Assembly: GCA_964458325.1 (NCBI GenBank)
Contig: CAYWIM010000017.1
Location: 1 to 56,445, forward strand
DNA: 56,445 nucleotides
From: JAGMXM01 sp964458325
Lineage (GTDB): Bacteria; Verrucomicrobiota; Verrucomicrobiia; Limisphaerales; UBA1319
Reading direction: 5' to 3'
Positions 18,430 through 26,359 of the stretch are shown in pieces (the stretch's first letter is position 1; each line of letters begins with the position of its first letter). The notes below the pieces were generated by a model. The model ran no database searches and had not been told where the DNA came from. It saw nothing but the letters and a program-made list of their open reading frames with translations. The position numbers and the translations under genes were made by a program.

Positions 18430-18911
18430 ATCGATGATCCCTCCGTCGAGGAGCCGCTCCGCATCGGCGCAAAATTCCCTTCCTCGCAGCAGCGCACAAA
18501 CCCTTCCGTCACCGACTTCAGCTCCTCCCAGCGCTGGCGGATCTTCTCCGATTCCTTCGGAGAGATGTCGTTGTCCGAGGCCGCCGTCGCCACCACCGCC
18601 AGCAGGTCCGCGAATTCCTGAATCACTTCGTTCGTCGCCGGCACCAGAAAAAAGGCGTGCGGACGCTCCATCTTCGGATTCGTGATGAAAAAACCGCCCG
18701 CCCGCTCGCAGATCCATTGCACGATCCGTGGATCCCTCGTCGCCCGCACCAGCGCCTCGATCCGATCCAGCGGGTTGGGCGCACCGCTGCCCGTGTCGCT
18801 GACCGACTCCGCCCACTTGTAGACCATCGAGAGCGACAACCCCATCTCCGCAGCAACCTCTTTCGCGTTCGCGCTTTGCAGCACTTCGCGCAGCAATTCA
18901 TGGGACTGCAT
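18426..18911 (-). CDS. Phage CII-like (CP76-type) regulatory protein
   Basis: 161 residues from the ATG at 18911. Seen: an N-terminal helix-turn-helix (KEVAAEMGLSLSMVYKWAE, about 15-33), the middle block PLDRIEALVRATRDPRIVQWICERAGGFF, and a C-terminal helix ending RQRWEELKSVTEGFVRCCEEGNF. This arrangement matches the phage regulatory protein CII / CP76 family from memory. It precedes and overlaps the UroD-family gene by 4 nt, so a dedicated regulator or structural partner of that gene is likely. An ATG 14 codons upstream is possible but non-conserved. Confidence 0.72.
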   Translation of the reverse strand: MQSHELLREVLQSANAKEVAAEMGLSLSMVYKWAESVSDTGSGAPNPLDRIEALVRATRDPRIVQWICERAGGFFITNPKMERPHAFFLVPATNEVIQEFADLLAVVATAASDNDISPKESEKIRQRWEELKSVTEGFVRCCEEGNFAPMRSGSSTEGSSI

Positions 18912-19021
18912 CGCCCCCGAGAGTAGACCCGCCATCCCGCCTGTCAAACCCATTGCTCATGCCTCGATGCCCCCAACCCCAAACGCCGTCGGCGCCCCAA
19001 GCTACAAATCCCGCCTCCCTT

Positions 19022-19027
19022 TATAAT
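19022..19027 (+). promoter_or_regulatory. Candidate -10 element for the nfeD operon
   Basis: TATAAT, perfect sigma-70-type -10, 117 bp upstream of the nfeD ATG in the divergent gap 18912-19143. No clear -35 is visible at the right spacing. Confidence 0.3.
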
Positions 19028-19143
19028 GGCGCCCTTCCCCCCATCGCTTACATTACCCTCGAAATCTCGAGACGTGCCGCGGGTCGGGCTTGTCAGCCCC
19101 CCCACTTGATGAAACACTGGATGTCGTCAACCGGAGAGCGCAT

Positions 19144-19713
19144 ATGGAATTCATGTTCTGGCTCTATTTCGTCTGTTTTGGAGTGGGATTGCTCTTCACG
19201 CTCATCAGCGCATTCCTTGCCGATGCGTTCGGAGGCCATGACGTCCACGTCGATGGCGCCGGCGCCGATGGCCATGCCGAAGCCGGCTTCGGAAGCCACG
19301 ACATGCCCGGATTCTCCCCCCTGAGCCCCACAACCATCGCCGCCTTCGTCACCGCGTTCGGCGGCCTGGGCATGGTCTTCACCAAGATCTCGATCACGTC
19401 CACCCCCTGGATCAGCGCCCCCCTCGCCCTGCTCGGCGGCCTCGCCATCGCCGCCGCCGTGTTCCTCATGTTCCAGCAGGTCTTCCGCCGCACCCAAAGC
19501 TCGAGCGAATCACACGTGTCCGACCTGATCGGACAATCGGCTACCATCATCACCACCATCCCTTCCCAGGGCGTCGGCGAGATCGCCTACATCCAGAGCG
19601 GCAGCCGCTATACCGCCCCCGCCCGCACCGAGGATGGCGCCCCCCTCTCGCACGGAGAACCCGTCGTCATCACGCGCCTGGCCGGCACCCAGTTCTTCGT
19701 CACCCGAATCTGA
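19144..19713 (+). CDS. NfeD-like membrane protein
   Basis: Partner of SPFH (flotillin-type) proteins. 189 residues from the ATG at 19144. Seen: N-terminal helix MEFMFWLYFVCFGVGLLF, a His/Asp/Gly-rich loop (about 28-55, GGHDVHVDGAGADGHAEA), two further hydrophobic segments (PTTIAAFVTAFGGLGMVF and ISAPLALLGGLAIAAAVFLM), then a soluble OB-fold (about 120-189; DLIGQSATIITTIPSQGVGEIAY). The upstream in-frame ATG at 19090 adds a non-hydrophobic tail. The flotillin gene follows after 45 bp, the usual pairing. The His-rich loop could bind metal. Confidence 0.85.
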   Translation: MEFMFWLYFVCFGVGLLFTLISAFLADAFGGHDVHVDGAGADGHAEAGFGSHDMPGFSPLSPTTIAAFVTAFGGLGMVFTKISITSTPWISAPLALLGGLAIAAAVFLMFQQVFRRTQSSSESHVSDLIGQSATIITTIPSQGVGEIAYIQSGSRYTAPARTEDGAPLSHGEPVVITRLAGTQFFVTRI

Positions 19714-19758
19714 CCCTGTTCGTTCCACCCGCAACCCACTAACCCAATCCCTCCCTAT

Positions 19759-21282
19759 ATGAATCCATCCCTGTTCCTGGCTCAATTCGATATGACTGCA
19801 CGCGCCATCGCGTCGGTGGGAATCATCGGCATCGTCCTGGTGATTTTCCTGTTCATCCTCGTCTGGGCCAGCCGATATACCAAGGTCGGCCCCAACGAGG
19901 TCCTCGTCGTCTCCGGCCGCCCTCACAAGTTCAGCGATCCCGACGGCACCCCGCGCGTTCGCGGATTCCGCGTCGTCAAAGGCGGCGGCACCTTCGTCAT
20001 CCCCGTCCTCGAAAAGGTCGACATCCTCTCCCTCGAGCTGCTCACCATCGATGTCCAAACCCCCGAGGTCTACACCAGCAAGGGCGTCCCCGTCCGCGTC
20101 GACGGCGTCGCCCAGATCAAGGTCAAAGGCGACGATATCTCGATCGCCACCTCCGCCGAACAGTTCCTCAGCAAAGGCGCCAACGACATCCGCAACATCG
20201 CCACCCAAACCCTCGAAGGCCACCTCCGCGCCATCCTCGGCACGCTCACCGTCGAGGAGATCTACCAGAACCGCGACGCCTTCGCCGCCAAGGTCCAGGA
20301 GGTCGCCGCCGGCGACATGGCCAATATGGGCCTCGGCATCGTCAGCTTTACCATCCGCGATATCCGCGATTCCCAGGGCTACCTCGAAGCCCTCGGCAAA
20401 CCCCGCATCGCCCAGGTCAAACGCGATGCCATCATCGCCCAGGCCGAAGCCGACCGCGATGCCATGATCAAAAGCGCCCAGGCCGCCCAGGCCGGCCAGG
20501 AAGCCAAATTCTCTGCCGACACCAAGATTGCCGAGTCCCAGCGCGATTACCAGATCGGCGTCGCCCAATACCAGGCCGCCGTCAACCAGCGCAAGGCCGA
20601 GTCCGATCTCGCCTATGACCTCCAGAAATTCAAGACCGGCCAGCTCGTCAAGGCCGAGGAGATCCAGGTCAACATCATCGAGAAACAGAAGCAGATCGAG
20701 CTGCAGCAGCAGGAGATCCTCCGCCGCCAGCGCGAGCTCGAAGCCAACGTCCAAAAGCCTGCCGACGCCGAGCGCTACCGCATGGAGACCCTCGCCAACG
20801 CCACCAAGTTCCAGCTCGAAACCGAGGCCGCCGGCGCCGCCTCCGCCGCTCGCGCCAAAGGATTCGCCTCCGCCGAGGTCTGCCAGGCCACCGGCCTCGC
20901 CGAGGCTGAAGCCCACAAGGCCCGCGGCCTCGCCGAAGCCGCCATCATCGCCGCCCAAGGCAAGGCCACCGCCGAGGCCATGCACGAGAAAGCCGACTCG
21001 TTCAAGGAATACAACCAGGCCGCCATCATCGAGCTCATCATGCGCACCCTGCCCGAAGTCGCCGGCAAGATCAGCGAGCCGCTCGCCCGCACCGAGCGCA
21101 TGATCATCATCAATAACGGCCCCGGCGGCGGCGCCAGCAAGCTCACCGGCGATGTCGCCTCCATCATCAGCCAGCTGCCTCCCGTCGTCGAAAGCCTCAC
21201 GGGCGTCCAGCTCGAAAAACTGGTCCAGAACATCCCCGGCCTCAAGTCCGCCAGCGAGAAAACGCCCCCGCCCAAGGCCTGA
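19759..21282 (+). CDS. Flotillin-like SPFH protein
   Basis: Membrane scaffold of the flotillin/YqiK type, forming functional membrane microdomains. 507 residues. Seen: one N-terminal transmembrane helix (about 17-38, ASVGIIGIVLVIFLFILVW), the SPFH domain (about 45-230; YTKVGPNEVLVVSGRPHK, LLTIDVQTPEVYTSKGVPVRVDGVAQIKV), a long alanine/glutamate/lysine-rich coiled coil (about 230-420), and a flotillin-type C-terminal region (LIMRTLPEVAGKISEPLA, AERM-like TERMIIINNG). It lies directly after nfeD and before the carbonic-anhydrase-like gene. Confidence 0.93.
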   Translation: MNPSLFLAQFDMTARAIASVGIIGIVLVIFLFILVWASRYTKVGPNEVLVVSGRPHKFSDPDGTPRVRGFRVVKGGGTFVIPVLEKVDILSLELLTIDVQTPEVYTSKGVPVRVDGVAQIKVKGDDISIATSAEQFLSKGANDIRNIATQTLEGHLRAILGTLTVEEIYQNRDAFAAKVQEVAAGDMANMGLGIVSFTIRDIRDSQGYLEALGKPRIAQVKRDAIIAQAEADRDAMIKSAQAAQAGQEAKFSADTKIAESQRDYQIGVAQYQAAVNQRKAESDLAYDLQKFKTGQLVKAEEIQVNIIEKQKQIELQQQEILRRQRELEANVQKPADAERYRMETLANATKFQLETEAAGAASAARAKGFASAEVCQATGLAEAEAHKARGLAEAAIIAAQGKATAEAMHEKADSFKEYNQAAIIELIMRTLPEVAGKISEPLARTERMIIINNGPGGGASKLTGDVASIISQLPPVVESLTGVQLEKLVQNIPGLKSASEKTPPPKA

Positions 21283-21363
21283 CACCCATGCCCGCCCCGG
21301 GTCGAGGAGGCGCCGCGCCCCGCGCGTTCCCTCCCCCCCCGGGCGCCGTGAACCGATCCCTCG

Positions 21364-22188
21364 ATGAAACTGCTCGAAGCCATCGTCGAAGCCAACCACC
21401 GCGCCGCCGCTGGCGATGCCGCTGCCTCGGTCCGGATTGCCGATCATGCCGGGGCGCTCCCCGTGGCCGCGCTCACGTGCATCGATCCCCGGCTGAACCG
21501 GCTCATCCCCGAGGCCCTCGGGATCCCGGAGGAGGAGTTCATCTGGCTGCGAAACGCCGGCAATATCATCACCGGCCCCCTCACCAGCACGCTGCGGTCT
21601 CTCGCCCTCGCCTGCGCCATCAAGGGCGGCCGCGAAATCGTCATCCTCGGCCACACGGATTGCCAGGTCCAGCGGCTCTCCGCCCTCCAGCTCACCGCCG
21701 CCTTCCAGGCCATGGGCCTCGATCGCTCCCGACTCCCCGATAACCTCACCGACTATTTCGGCCTCTTCGCCAGCGAACGCCAAAATGTCATCCGGGCCGT
21801 CGCCTTCGTCCGAGGCAGCCCTCTCATCGCCCCCCAAATCCCCGTCCACGGCCTGATGATCGACATCGAAACCGGCCGCCTCGAATGGATCGCCAACGGC
21901 TATCAGGCCATCCCCGAGCCCAACACCGCAGCCGCTCCCCCGCCCGCCGATCTCGAAGCGGTCGATCCTTCTTCCTCCCTCCCGCCCGTCCTCACATCCA
22001 TCAGCCTCGATGCCAAGGTGGGCGATCCCGCATTCGGCGTCGAAGCCTGGCTCGCCCGCGAGCGCACCGCCGACCCCCCCCCTTGCTCGCCCTCATCCCC
22101 AACCCCACGCGAAATTCGCCCCCCGCCCGTCATCCCTCTTCCACCCCCCGTTATCCCCAGACCATCCCTGCGCACCGGAAAGAGATAG
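21364..22188 (+). CDS. Beta-carbonic anhydrase-like protein
   Basis: Hydrates CO2 to bicarbonate if active. Seen: the beta-CA zinc set, Cys39-x-Asp41-x-Arg43 in CIDPRL and His97-x-x-Cys100 in GHTDC, with LRNAGNIIT between. The enzyme core is only about 185 residues; the rest (about 190-274) is a proline/serine-rich tail with no recognisable domain (e.g. PPPCSPSSPTPREIRPPP). The tail could be a linker or non-native sequence running into the repeat-rich region downstream. It is the third gene after nfeD and flotillin, 81 bp beyond the flotillin stop. Confidence 0.8.
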   Translation: MKLLEAIVEANHRAAAGDAAASVRIADHAGALPVAALTCIDPRLNRLIPEALGIPEEEFIWLRNAGNIITGPLTSTLRSLALACAIKGGREIVILGHTDCQVQRLSALQLTAAFQAMGLDRSRLPDNLTDYFGLFASERQNVIRAVAFVRGSPLIAPQIPVHGLMIDIETGRLEWIANGYQAIPEPNTAAAPPPADLEAVDPSSSLPPVLTSISLDAKVGDPAFGVEAWLARERTADPPPCSPSSPTPREIRPPPVIPLPPPVIPRPSLRTGKR

Positions 22189-22273
22189 TCCGCCTCCCTA
22201 TCCCCACTGCGGGAGAGCGCGTGGAAGGCTGGCCCAACCTGGCGTTGGGAACCGTGTATTCAGCCTCACCACG

Positions 22274-22308
22274 TGAGGCCTGCCTGCCGCGGCGGCGCAG
22301 GCAAGGCA
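22274..22308. repeat. Interspersed palindromic repeat (GCCTGCCTG family)
   Basis: TGAGGCCTGCCTGCCGCGG, then CGGCGCAGGCAAGGCACG: imperfect inverted arms. The reverse complement closely matches the segment at about 56201-56235 near the window end, so this is a dispersed repeat family. Confidence 0.55.
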
Positions 22309-22414
22309 CGCGGCCTGCATAACCAGCGCCCGCACTGGCATTAGCCTCGTGTCCTCTTGTGCCGGGTTGGGCAGACATCCGTGTCTGCTCACTCGACCTT
22401 CAGCCTGCAGAGCC

Positions 22415-22540
22415 AGGGCGGCCACTCCGTGGACGCCGCGTTGATGGCTGCAAGCTGACAAGCCGGCGCGCAGCGGAGTGCGCGCCCTACCTCGCAAGCC
22501 GATAGCCGAAAGGTAGGGCGGCCACTCCGTGGACGCCGCC
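22415..22540. repeat. 25-bp direct repeats with inverted relative
   Basis: An identical 25-bp sequence beginning AGGGCGGCCACTCC and ending GGACGCCGC occurs at 22415-22439 and 22515-22539. Between them, 22463-22492 is a related sequence in inverted orientation (shared 10-bp AGGTAGGGCG arm and CACTCCG core), so 22463-22540 can fold into a long imperfect hairpin. Confidence 0.75.
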
Positions 22541-22558
22541 TTTCGGCTCTCAGGCGCA

Positions 22559-22797
22559 CTAGGGCGCGAGGCGTTGCGGGCGGAGGCGGCTGGCCGTGGC
22601 GGTCAACTCGCCGCGGAAGTGGCCCGTGTTGGCGGCGTCATTGAGTTAGCGGTAGTGAACCGTCACACCTCGGCCGCGGAGCGTATCGCGGAAATGCCGC
22701 ATGGCGCTCAGAAACATTGCGATGCGCGCTTTATGCGACCAGACGTGGAGCGCTTGTCCGGTGATCCACCTTTGCTCAGGCGACAGCCGCCAGCAAC
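22559..22797 (-). pseudogene. Cryptochrome/photolyase-related protein remnant
   Basis: Read on the minus strand, the frame gives EALHVWSHKARI-like residues (here QALHVWSHKARIAMFLSAMR), HFRDTLRGRGVTVHYR, then an in-frame TAA (22646-22648), then LNDAANTGHFRGELTA and RLRPQRLAP. These blocks match, from memory, the N-terminal third of deoxyribodipyrimidine photolyase-related (DPRP) proteins. About 70-80 residues survive and both ends are lost into repeat-like DNA. A stop inside conserved sequence and loss of the rest make it a clear pseudogene. It lies directly beside a decayed PQQ gene on the same strand. Confidence 0.62.
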
Positions 22798-22909
22798 CCG
22801 CCGACGCAATGCCCCCGGTTCGCCACCGGTGGCGAGCGGCCTTGCCAAGATTTAACGTCCCGCAATCATGAGGACCAGCCGGGATTGGCTCTTCACGCGA
22901 AGCAATGAG

Positions 22910-23695
22910 TCATTTCACCAAGGCCGTGTCAGCCCGCCAGCGGAAGGCCGTCAGGGCGTTCAATTCCCGAACGAACAACTGATCGTCCGCCACCGCCAAG
23001 TGCGCCCATGTTTCGGCGTCCGTGAGTTTGCGCGAGTCGAGTTCTTCGTGCCTCTCCTTGTTCGCGAGGAGCAGGAACAACCGCCCGCGCTGGTCGAGGG
23101 CGAGGATGCGGTTGCCTTGCGCGACCTTGAAGCCGATGGTCCTGCCGCCATAGGTGCTGGTGAATAGCGTGTCGCCGAGGATGACCGGCGTTAGGATGTT
23201 CATCCCGCGGAACGCCTGGACGGGCTGCTCCCACAGGACCTCGCCGTCAGCGGGATTCACGCCTGCCAGCTTCTGGCGCGTTTGCACGACGAGCTGCCGC
23301 TGGCCGCCCAGCGTGGCGATGATGGGCGACGAGAAGACGCTGCCCCACATGCCGCCCTGGTCCTTGAGCGTGCGCCAGAGGATGTCCCCGGTCCGTTTGT
23401 TCAACTTCACGAAGCTCGCGCCCGCCTGCGCATACACAGCTTCGCCGTCCACCAGCGGCGAGCAGACAAAACCAAAATCCGGCAGCGGCGCGCCGAGTTC
23501 CTCAACGAAATCCTTCCGCCAAATCTCCTTGCCGTCGCGTGCGTCCAGACACACCAGCACGTCCCGCATGCCGGCGACATACAGGCGGTCGGCGTCCAGC
23601 GCCGGGGTCGAGCGAATCCAGTCTCCATTCGACTTGGCGAAGAATGGAACGTGGAGCGCGCCGGACTGATTGCCGCGCAATGCGTTCCCCCGCAT
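22910..23695 (-). pseudogene. PQQ-like beta-propeller protein, truncated and internally deleted
   Basis: An open frame of 261 residues with PQQ/BamB-like blades (VPFFAKSNGDWIRSTPAL, VLVCLDARDGKEIWRKDF, GFVCSPLVDGEAVYAQAG, SFVKLNKRTGDILWRTL, NILTPVILGDTLFTSTYGG, ILALDQRGRLFLL). From memory of the family, the signal peptide and first blades are missing at the start (the frame begins abruptly at SGALHVPFFAKSNGD) and about 55-60 residues are missing where TIGFKV joins AQGNRILALDQ. The region upstream of its start is repeat-like DNA, so it has no plausible native start. Likely a secreted or periplasmic propeller in the ancestor; now a remnant, even though the frame is open. Confidence 0.62.
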
Positions 23696-23987
23696 CCTCT
23701 GCGAATCGCGGGGGATCTTCCCCGTTCGGCGTCCAGGCTTGTTACAGAGCGTCAGAAGTCCACAACGCCGGGTCAGGGGACCCGGCCATGTCCAAACTCC
23801 AGCGCCGGGTCAGGGGCCCCGGCCTACAGAATCGTGCAGGCCGCGTGCCCTCACGCTGGTTGCATCGTCGAATCCCGTGTGACCGCGCCTCGCTCAAAGA
23901 ATCGTTGAAAAGCCCAAAAAAGGAAAATACGCTGTTGACAGAATTTGACCTGATAACGACGAATTTGGCGTTTCAAAGATTCTAGCA
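23696..23987. other. Gap with hairpin repeats and a TTGACA site
   Basis: 292 bp without a gene between the PQQ remnant and the TPR gene. It holds two hairpin repeats (23767-23856) and, at 23935-23940, a perfect TTGACA with no good -10 at the right spacing. Nothing else recognised. Confidence 0.5.
23767..23856. repeat. Hairpin repeats of the CCGGTC-AGGG family
   Basis: GCCGGGTC-AGGG-GACCCGGC at 23767-23786 (perfect 8-bp stem) and a one-mismatch copy at 23804-23823, followed by AGGCCGCGTGCCCTCACGC at 23838-23856. The same hairpin and the same 19-bp tail recur at 56103-56168 at the window end; the stem bases differ but still pair. Confidence 0.75.
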
Positions 23988-24764
23988 ATGCGTCGCTGCT
24001 CTGAAATCGGGATCCTGCTGGTCGCGTTTCTCGCGCGGGCGGATCAGCCTGCGGTGAATCTGAGCCTGGAAGGGGTGACGCGATTCCATGCCGCCTGCCA
24101 GGCTTGGGACGGCAGGCAGTTTGCCGCGGCGGCGGAATTGTTCCGCCAGGCCGCCACGAACGCCCCGCCCTCGAGCACGAATTTCTACTGGCTGGGCACG
24201 GCGCATTTTCATCGCATGCTCCAGCTTCAGCACCAGCCCGAGGCGCGTTCCAACACGCTGGCCGCCGCCGCCGCCCGGGACGCGGCGCTCACCGCGCTGG
24301 AGCGCGCGGTGGAACTGAATGCCCGCGACGCGGAGAGTCACGCGCTGCTGGGCACGCTCTATGGGATGAAGATTGACGGCAATCTGATCCGCGGTGTCCG
24401 CTTCGGGCCGCGCGTGCAGAAGCATTGCCGGCTTGCGCTGGAGCTGGGCGCGAAGAATCCGCGTGTGCTATATCTGCTCGGCACATGCCAGTTTCACACG
24501 GCCCGGCAAGCGGCGGAAGAACGCGAGGCTCTCGCGACGCTCCTTGAGGCGGAACGGCTTTTCGAGGCCGAGGCCAAGATTCCCGCCAGCCCGCTTGAAC
24601 CGCGCTGGGGCTACGACACCTGCCTCACGTTCATTGCCCGAACCTGCGAGCGGCTCGGTGACCGGAACAAGGCGGCGGAATATTACCGCAAAGCGCTCGC
24701 CCGGCATCCGTCAGACCATCTGGCGAAGGAAGGCCTGGCGCGCGTCACGGAGAAGAAATATTGA
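23988..24764 (+). CDS. Tetratricopeptide-repeat protein
   Basis: 258 residues. Seen: a short hydrophobic N-terminus (MRRCSEIGILLVAFLARADQ) that may act as a signal, and at least three TPR-like helical pairs (AWDGRQFAAAAELFRQAATNAP, WLGTAHFHRMLQLQHQ, AALTALERAVELNARDAESHALLGTLY, GDRNKAAEYYRKALARHPSDH). It probably mediates protein contacts in the periplasm. No partner is obvious: the crtQ-like gene follows after 26 bp on the same strand and may be co-transcribed. Confidence 0.78.
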   Translation: MRRCSEIGILLVAFLARADQPAVNLSLEGVTRFHAACQAWDGRQFAAAAELFRQAATNAPPSSTNFYWLGTAHFHRMLQLQHQPEARSNTLAAAAARDAALTALERAVELNARDAESHALLGTLYGMKIDGNLIRGVRFGPRVQKHCRLALELGAKNPRVLYLLGTCQFHTARQAAEEREALATLLEAERLFEAEAKIPASPLEPRWGYDTCLTFIARTCERLGDRNKAAEYYRKALARHPSDHLAKEGLARVTEKKY

Positions 24765-24790
24765 TCCGCATCGAGTAATTCAACCGTCGC

Positions 24791-25834
24791 ATGGCCACTG
24801 TCGCACTCATGGTTACGGCGGCGCTTTGGGCCGTGGGTTTCCTGCTGGGCCGACGCCTTGTCCGATGCAGTCGATTCGTCTCATCACCGGGGGAACCCGC
24901 CCTCAGTGTCATCATTCCCGCGCGCAACGAGGAGCACAATCTCCCGAAGCTGCTGCGCTCGCTGGCGGCGCAATCGGTGAGGCCGCGCGAGATCATCGTG
25001 GTCAACGATGCTTCCACGGACCGCACCGCCGAAATCGCGCGACAATCGGGCGCGGTCGTCCTGGATTCGCTGCCCTTGCCCGAAGGCTGGCGCGGCAAGA
25101 CGTGGGCGTGCCATCAAGGAGCGCAGGCCGCCACGGGCATTTGGTTGTTGTTCCTTGATGCCGACACCTGGTTTGAGCCGGAGGGACTGGCCAGGTTGTT
25201 GGAGCTCTATGAAGGGGGCGCGTTGTCGCTCGGCCCCTTTCATGTCGTGCGCCGGGCGCACGAGGAATTGTCCCTCTTTTTTAACTTCAACATGGCTGTG
25301 GGCACGATGCCGGATGGATTGTTCGGTCAGATGCTGCTCGCGGACCGCGCGAGCTACCAGCGCGCGGGCGGACATGCGGCGGTGAAAGGGCGGACGCTGG
25401 AGAACTTCTTTCTGGCCCAGCAATTCCGTGCCGCTGGCATCCCCACGCGCAGCGCCACGGGACGGGGCATGTTCTCGTTCCGCATGTATCCCAACGGGCT
25501 GCGCGAATTGATCGAGGGCTGGACCAAAGGCTTCGCCTCCGGCGCCAGCCAGACGCCGCGGGGCCTGCTGCTCTGGATCGTTGCCTGGATGACCGGACTG
25601 ATGCTCGCGCCCATCGGTTGGCTGGCGACAGGCGATTGGCTCCGGTGGGGTCCGCTCTATCTGCTGTGCGCGGCGCAGGTAGGCTGGCTCAGCCGCCGGA
25701 TTGGCTCGTTTCGGCGGATGACGGCGCTGCTATATCCCGTGCCGTTGGTTTTCTTCTTCGCCGTCTTCGCCCGCTCGGCAATGCGCTCCGGCAAGCAGGT
25801 CACCTGGAAAGGGCGCGACATTCGTGCGGATTGA
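24791..25834 (+). CDS. crtQ: Glycosyltransferase family 2, CrtQ-like
   Basis: 347 residues. Seen: an N-terminal transmembrane helix (about 3-18), the GT2 core (LSVIIPARNEEHNLPKLL, IIVVNDASTDRT, DxD-type FLDADTWFEP), acceptor-side residues (GQMLLADRASYQRAGGH), and C-terminal hydrophobic helices. Similar proteins glycosylate 4,4'-diaponeurosporenoate in staphyloxanthin-type pathways. The next gene, overlapping by 11 nt, is a CrtO-like acyltransferase, which supports the carotenoid call; alone, the sequence would only justify a generic GT2. No crtM, crtN or crtP is in this window. Confidence 0.7.
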   Translation: MATVALMVTAALWAVGFLLGRRLVRCSRFVSSPGEPALSVIIPARNEEHNLPKLLRSLAAQSVRPREIIVVNDASTDRTAEIARQSGAVVLDSLPLPEGWRGKTWACHQGAQAATGIWLLFLDADTWFEPEGLARLLELYEGGALSLGPFHVVRRAHEELSLFFNFNMAVGTMPDGLFGQMLLADRASYQRAGGHAAVKGRTLENFFLAQQFRAAGIPTRSATGRGMFSFRMYPNGLRELIEGWTKGFASGASQTPRGLLLWIVAWMTGLMLAPIGWLATGDWLRWGPLYLLCAAQVGWLSRRIGSFRRMTALLYPVPLVFFFAVFARSAMRSGKQVTWKGRDIRAD

Positions 25835-26291
25835 ACTATCCATCCCCTGGATCATCGCGCTGAACGTGGCCGGCTGGCTGACGATTCAATTGGGTTTAGC
25901 CTGGGTGTTCACGAGGATGCCGGTGGAATGGTTCAACCCGGGAAACACTTTTGCCTGGGAGCGCGGCGGGCGCTTCTACGAAGTCGTCTTTCGCATCAAG
26001 GAGTGGAAGGATCGCCTGCCGGACGCGGCGCGTTGGTTTGGCGGCGGCTTCGCGAAGGGCACGCTCGCTGGGAAGCAAGGCCACTATCTCCAGCGCTTCA
26101 TTCGTGAAACCTGGCGAGGCGAGCTCTGCCATTGGGCAGCCATCGCCTGCGCGCCGGTGTTCTTTCTCTGGAATCCCTGGTGGGGCGACTGGATCATCGT
26201 CGCCTACGCTTTGGCGGCAAACCTGCCGTGCATTCTGGTCCAGCGGTATAATCGGCAGCGTCTGCGCAGGTTGCTCGCTCGCCTGACCTGA
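25824..26291 (+). CDS. crtO: CrtO-like glycosyl-carotenoid acyltransferase
   Basis: 155 residues, near the size of the staphylococcal protein. Seen: an N-terminal helix (WIIALNVAGWLTIQLGLAWVF), the conserved FYEVVFRIKEWKDRLPDAARWF and HYLQRFIRETWRGELCHW blocks, a second helix pair, and the ending LPCILVQRYNRQRLRRL, which matches the CrtO family. CrtO esterifies the sugar 6-OH with a fatty acid at the last step of staphyloxanthin formation. The GTG at 25824 overlaps the crtQ-like stop by 11 nt, so they are translationally coupled. Confidence 0.75.
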   Translation: MRIELSIPWIIALNVAGWLTIQLGLAWVFTRMPVEWFNPGNTFAWERGGRFYEVVFRIKEWKDRLPDAARWFGGGFAKGTLAGKQGHYLQRFIRETWRGELCHWAAIACAPVFFLWNPWWGDWIIVAYALAANLPCILVQRYNRQRLRRLLARLT

Positions 26292-26359
26292 TACGGAGGT
26301 GTGGCGCAATAAAGACATCGTCCTTGACACTGCGTGAAGAGCGTTGAACATGATTGGCC

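Larger units (their letters stand above)
22189..22909. other. Repeat-rich gap with pseudogene debris
   Basis: 721 bp without an intact gene. It holds a GCCTGCCTG-type palindrome (22274-22308), a 25-bp direct repeat with an inverted relative (22415-22540), and a photolyase-related remnant on the minus strand (22559-22797). The rest shows nothing recognisable. Confidence 0.6.
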
